Source: CAYVIB01 sp964451365
Lineage (GTDB): Bacteria; Pseudomonadota; Gammaproteobacteria; Pseudomonadales; Cellvibrionaceae
Assembly: GCA_964451365.1 (NCBI GenBank)
Contig: CAYVIB010000001.1
Coordinates: 124,001 to 188,000 of the forward strand
Length of the DNA stretch: 64,000 nucleotides
Reading direction: 5' to 3'
Shown: piece after piece, positions 63,930-64,000 of the stretch
Position numbering within the stretch: the first letter of the stretch is position 1
Layout: each line of letters opens with the position of its first letter
Program-made: the position numbers and the translations under genes
Notes under the pieces: model-generated
What the model was told of the DNA's origin: nothing
Databases searched by the model: none
Seen by the model: only the letters and a program-made list of their open reading frames with translations

Positions 63930-64000
63930 TATTATATTCTCCTAAATGTGCCCGAAGGTTGGAATAGGGGCTAATCCTTACGCAAGTTTTATCTATCTGG

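Overview
The window is almost entirely one secondary-metabolite locus. From base 1 to about 60,940 every convincing gene lies on the + strand, tightly packed and often overlapping, and encodes a large hybrid non-ribosomal peptide synthetase / polyketide synthase (NRPS/PKS) line plus tailoring, export and activation genes. The last 3 kb holds an acyl-homoserine-lactone (AHL) quorum-sensing pair: a LuxI-type synthase and a LuxR-type receptor, both on the - strand. AHL signalling of this type, Sfp-type activation and MacAB-like export point to a proteobacterium, most likely a gammaproteobacterium (inference). No rRNA, tRNA, phage, insertion sequence or CRISPR array was seen. The locus starts before base 1, because the first gene is already open at the edge.

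Layout: (1) end of an NRPS, A(oxidase)-PCP, 3-1727; (2) KS-AT-ACP-Cy-A-PCP-C-A-PCP, 1727-11212; (3) TubC-dock-C-A-PCP, 11344-14727; (4) an eroded PKS module, KS(His to Asn)-no AT-half KR-ACP, 14724-17531; (5) C-A-PCP-Cy-A(oxidase)-PCP-C, 17599-26829; (6) SyrP-like dioxygenase, 26906-27901; (7) interface-like-A-PCP-E-C-A-PCP, 27916-35688; (8) KS-AT-KR-ACP, 35685-40256; (9) C-A-PCP, 40282-43713; (10) carbamoyltransferase; (11) second Fe/2OG oxygenase; (12) A-PCP-C, 46897-50130; (13) FAD oxidoreductase; (14-17) MacA-like adaptor, ABC ATPase and two separate FtsX/MacB-like permeases; (18) GMC oxidoreductase; (19) TubC-dock plus free-standing E/C-like domain; (20) methyltransferase-like protein; (21) 4'-phosphopantetheinyl transferase. 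Then luxI (-), a degenerate RibD-like protein (+) and luxR (-).

How it works together: reading the ten specificity residues of each adenylation domain by hand against the GrsA phenylalanine template gives, in gene order, a Cys-like code, Thr (exact consensus), a Phe-like code, Gly, Cys (with embedded oxidase, so thiazole), Asp, Asp, and two codes I cannot assign. The first Asp module carries an interface-like domain, a neighbouring SyrP-like hydroxylase and an epimerase, which together suggest D-beta-hydroxyaspartate. Three NRPS-to-PKS junctions share a basic tail / acidic head arrangement with overlapping genes. No thioesterase is present in the window, so the release step is either upstream or unusual.

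The most unusual items are the eroded PKS module of gene 4, the degenerate RibD-like protein lodged between luxI and luxR, the 666-base region between luxI and that gene (it holds two hairpins that cannot form together), and the free-standing TubC-docked E/C-like protein that may end the assembly line.
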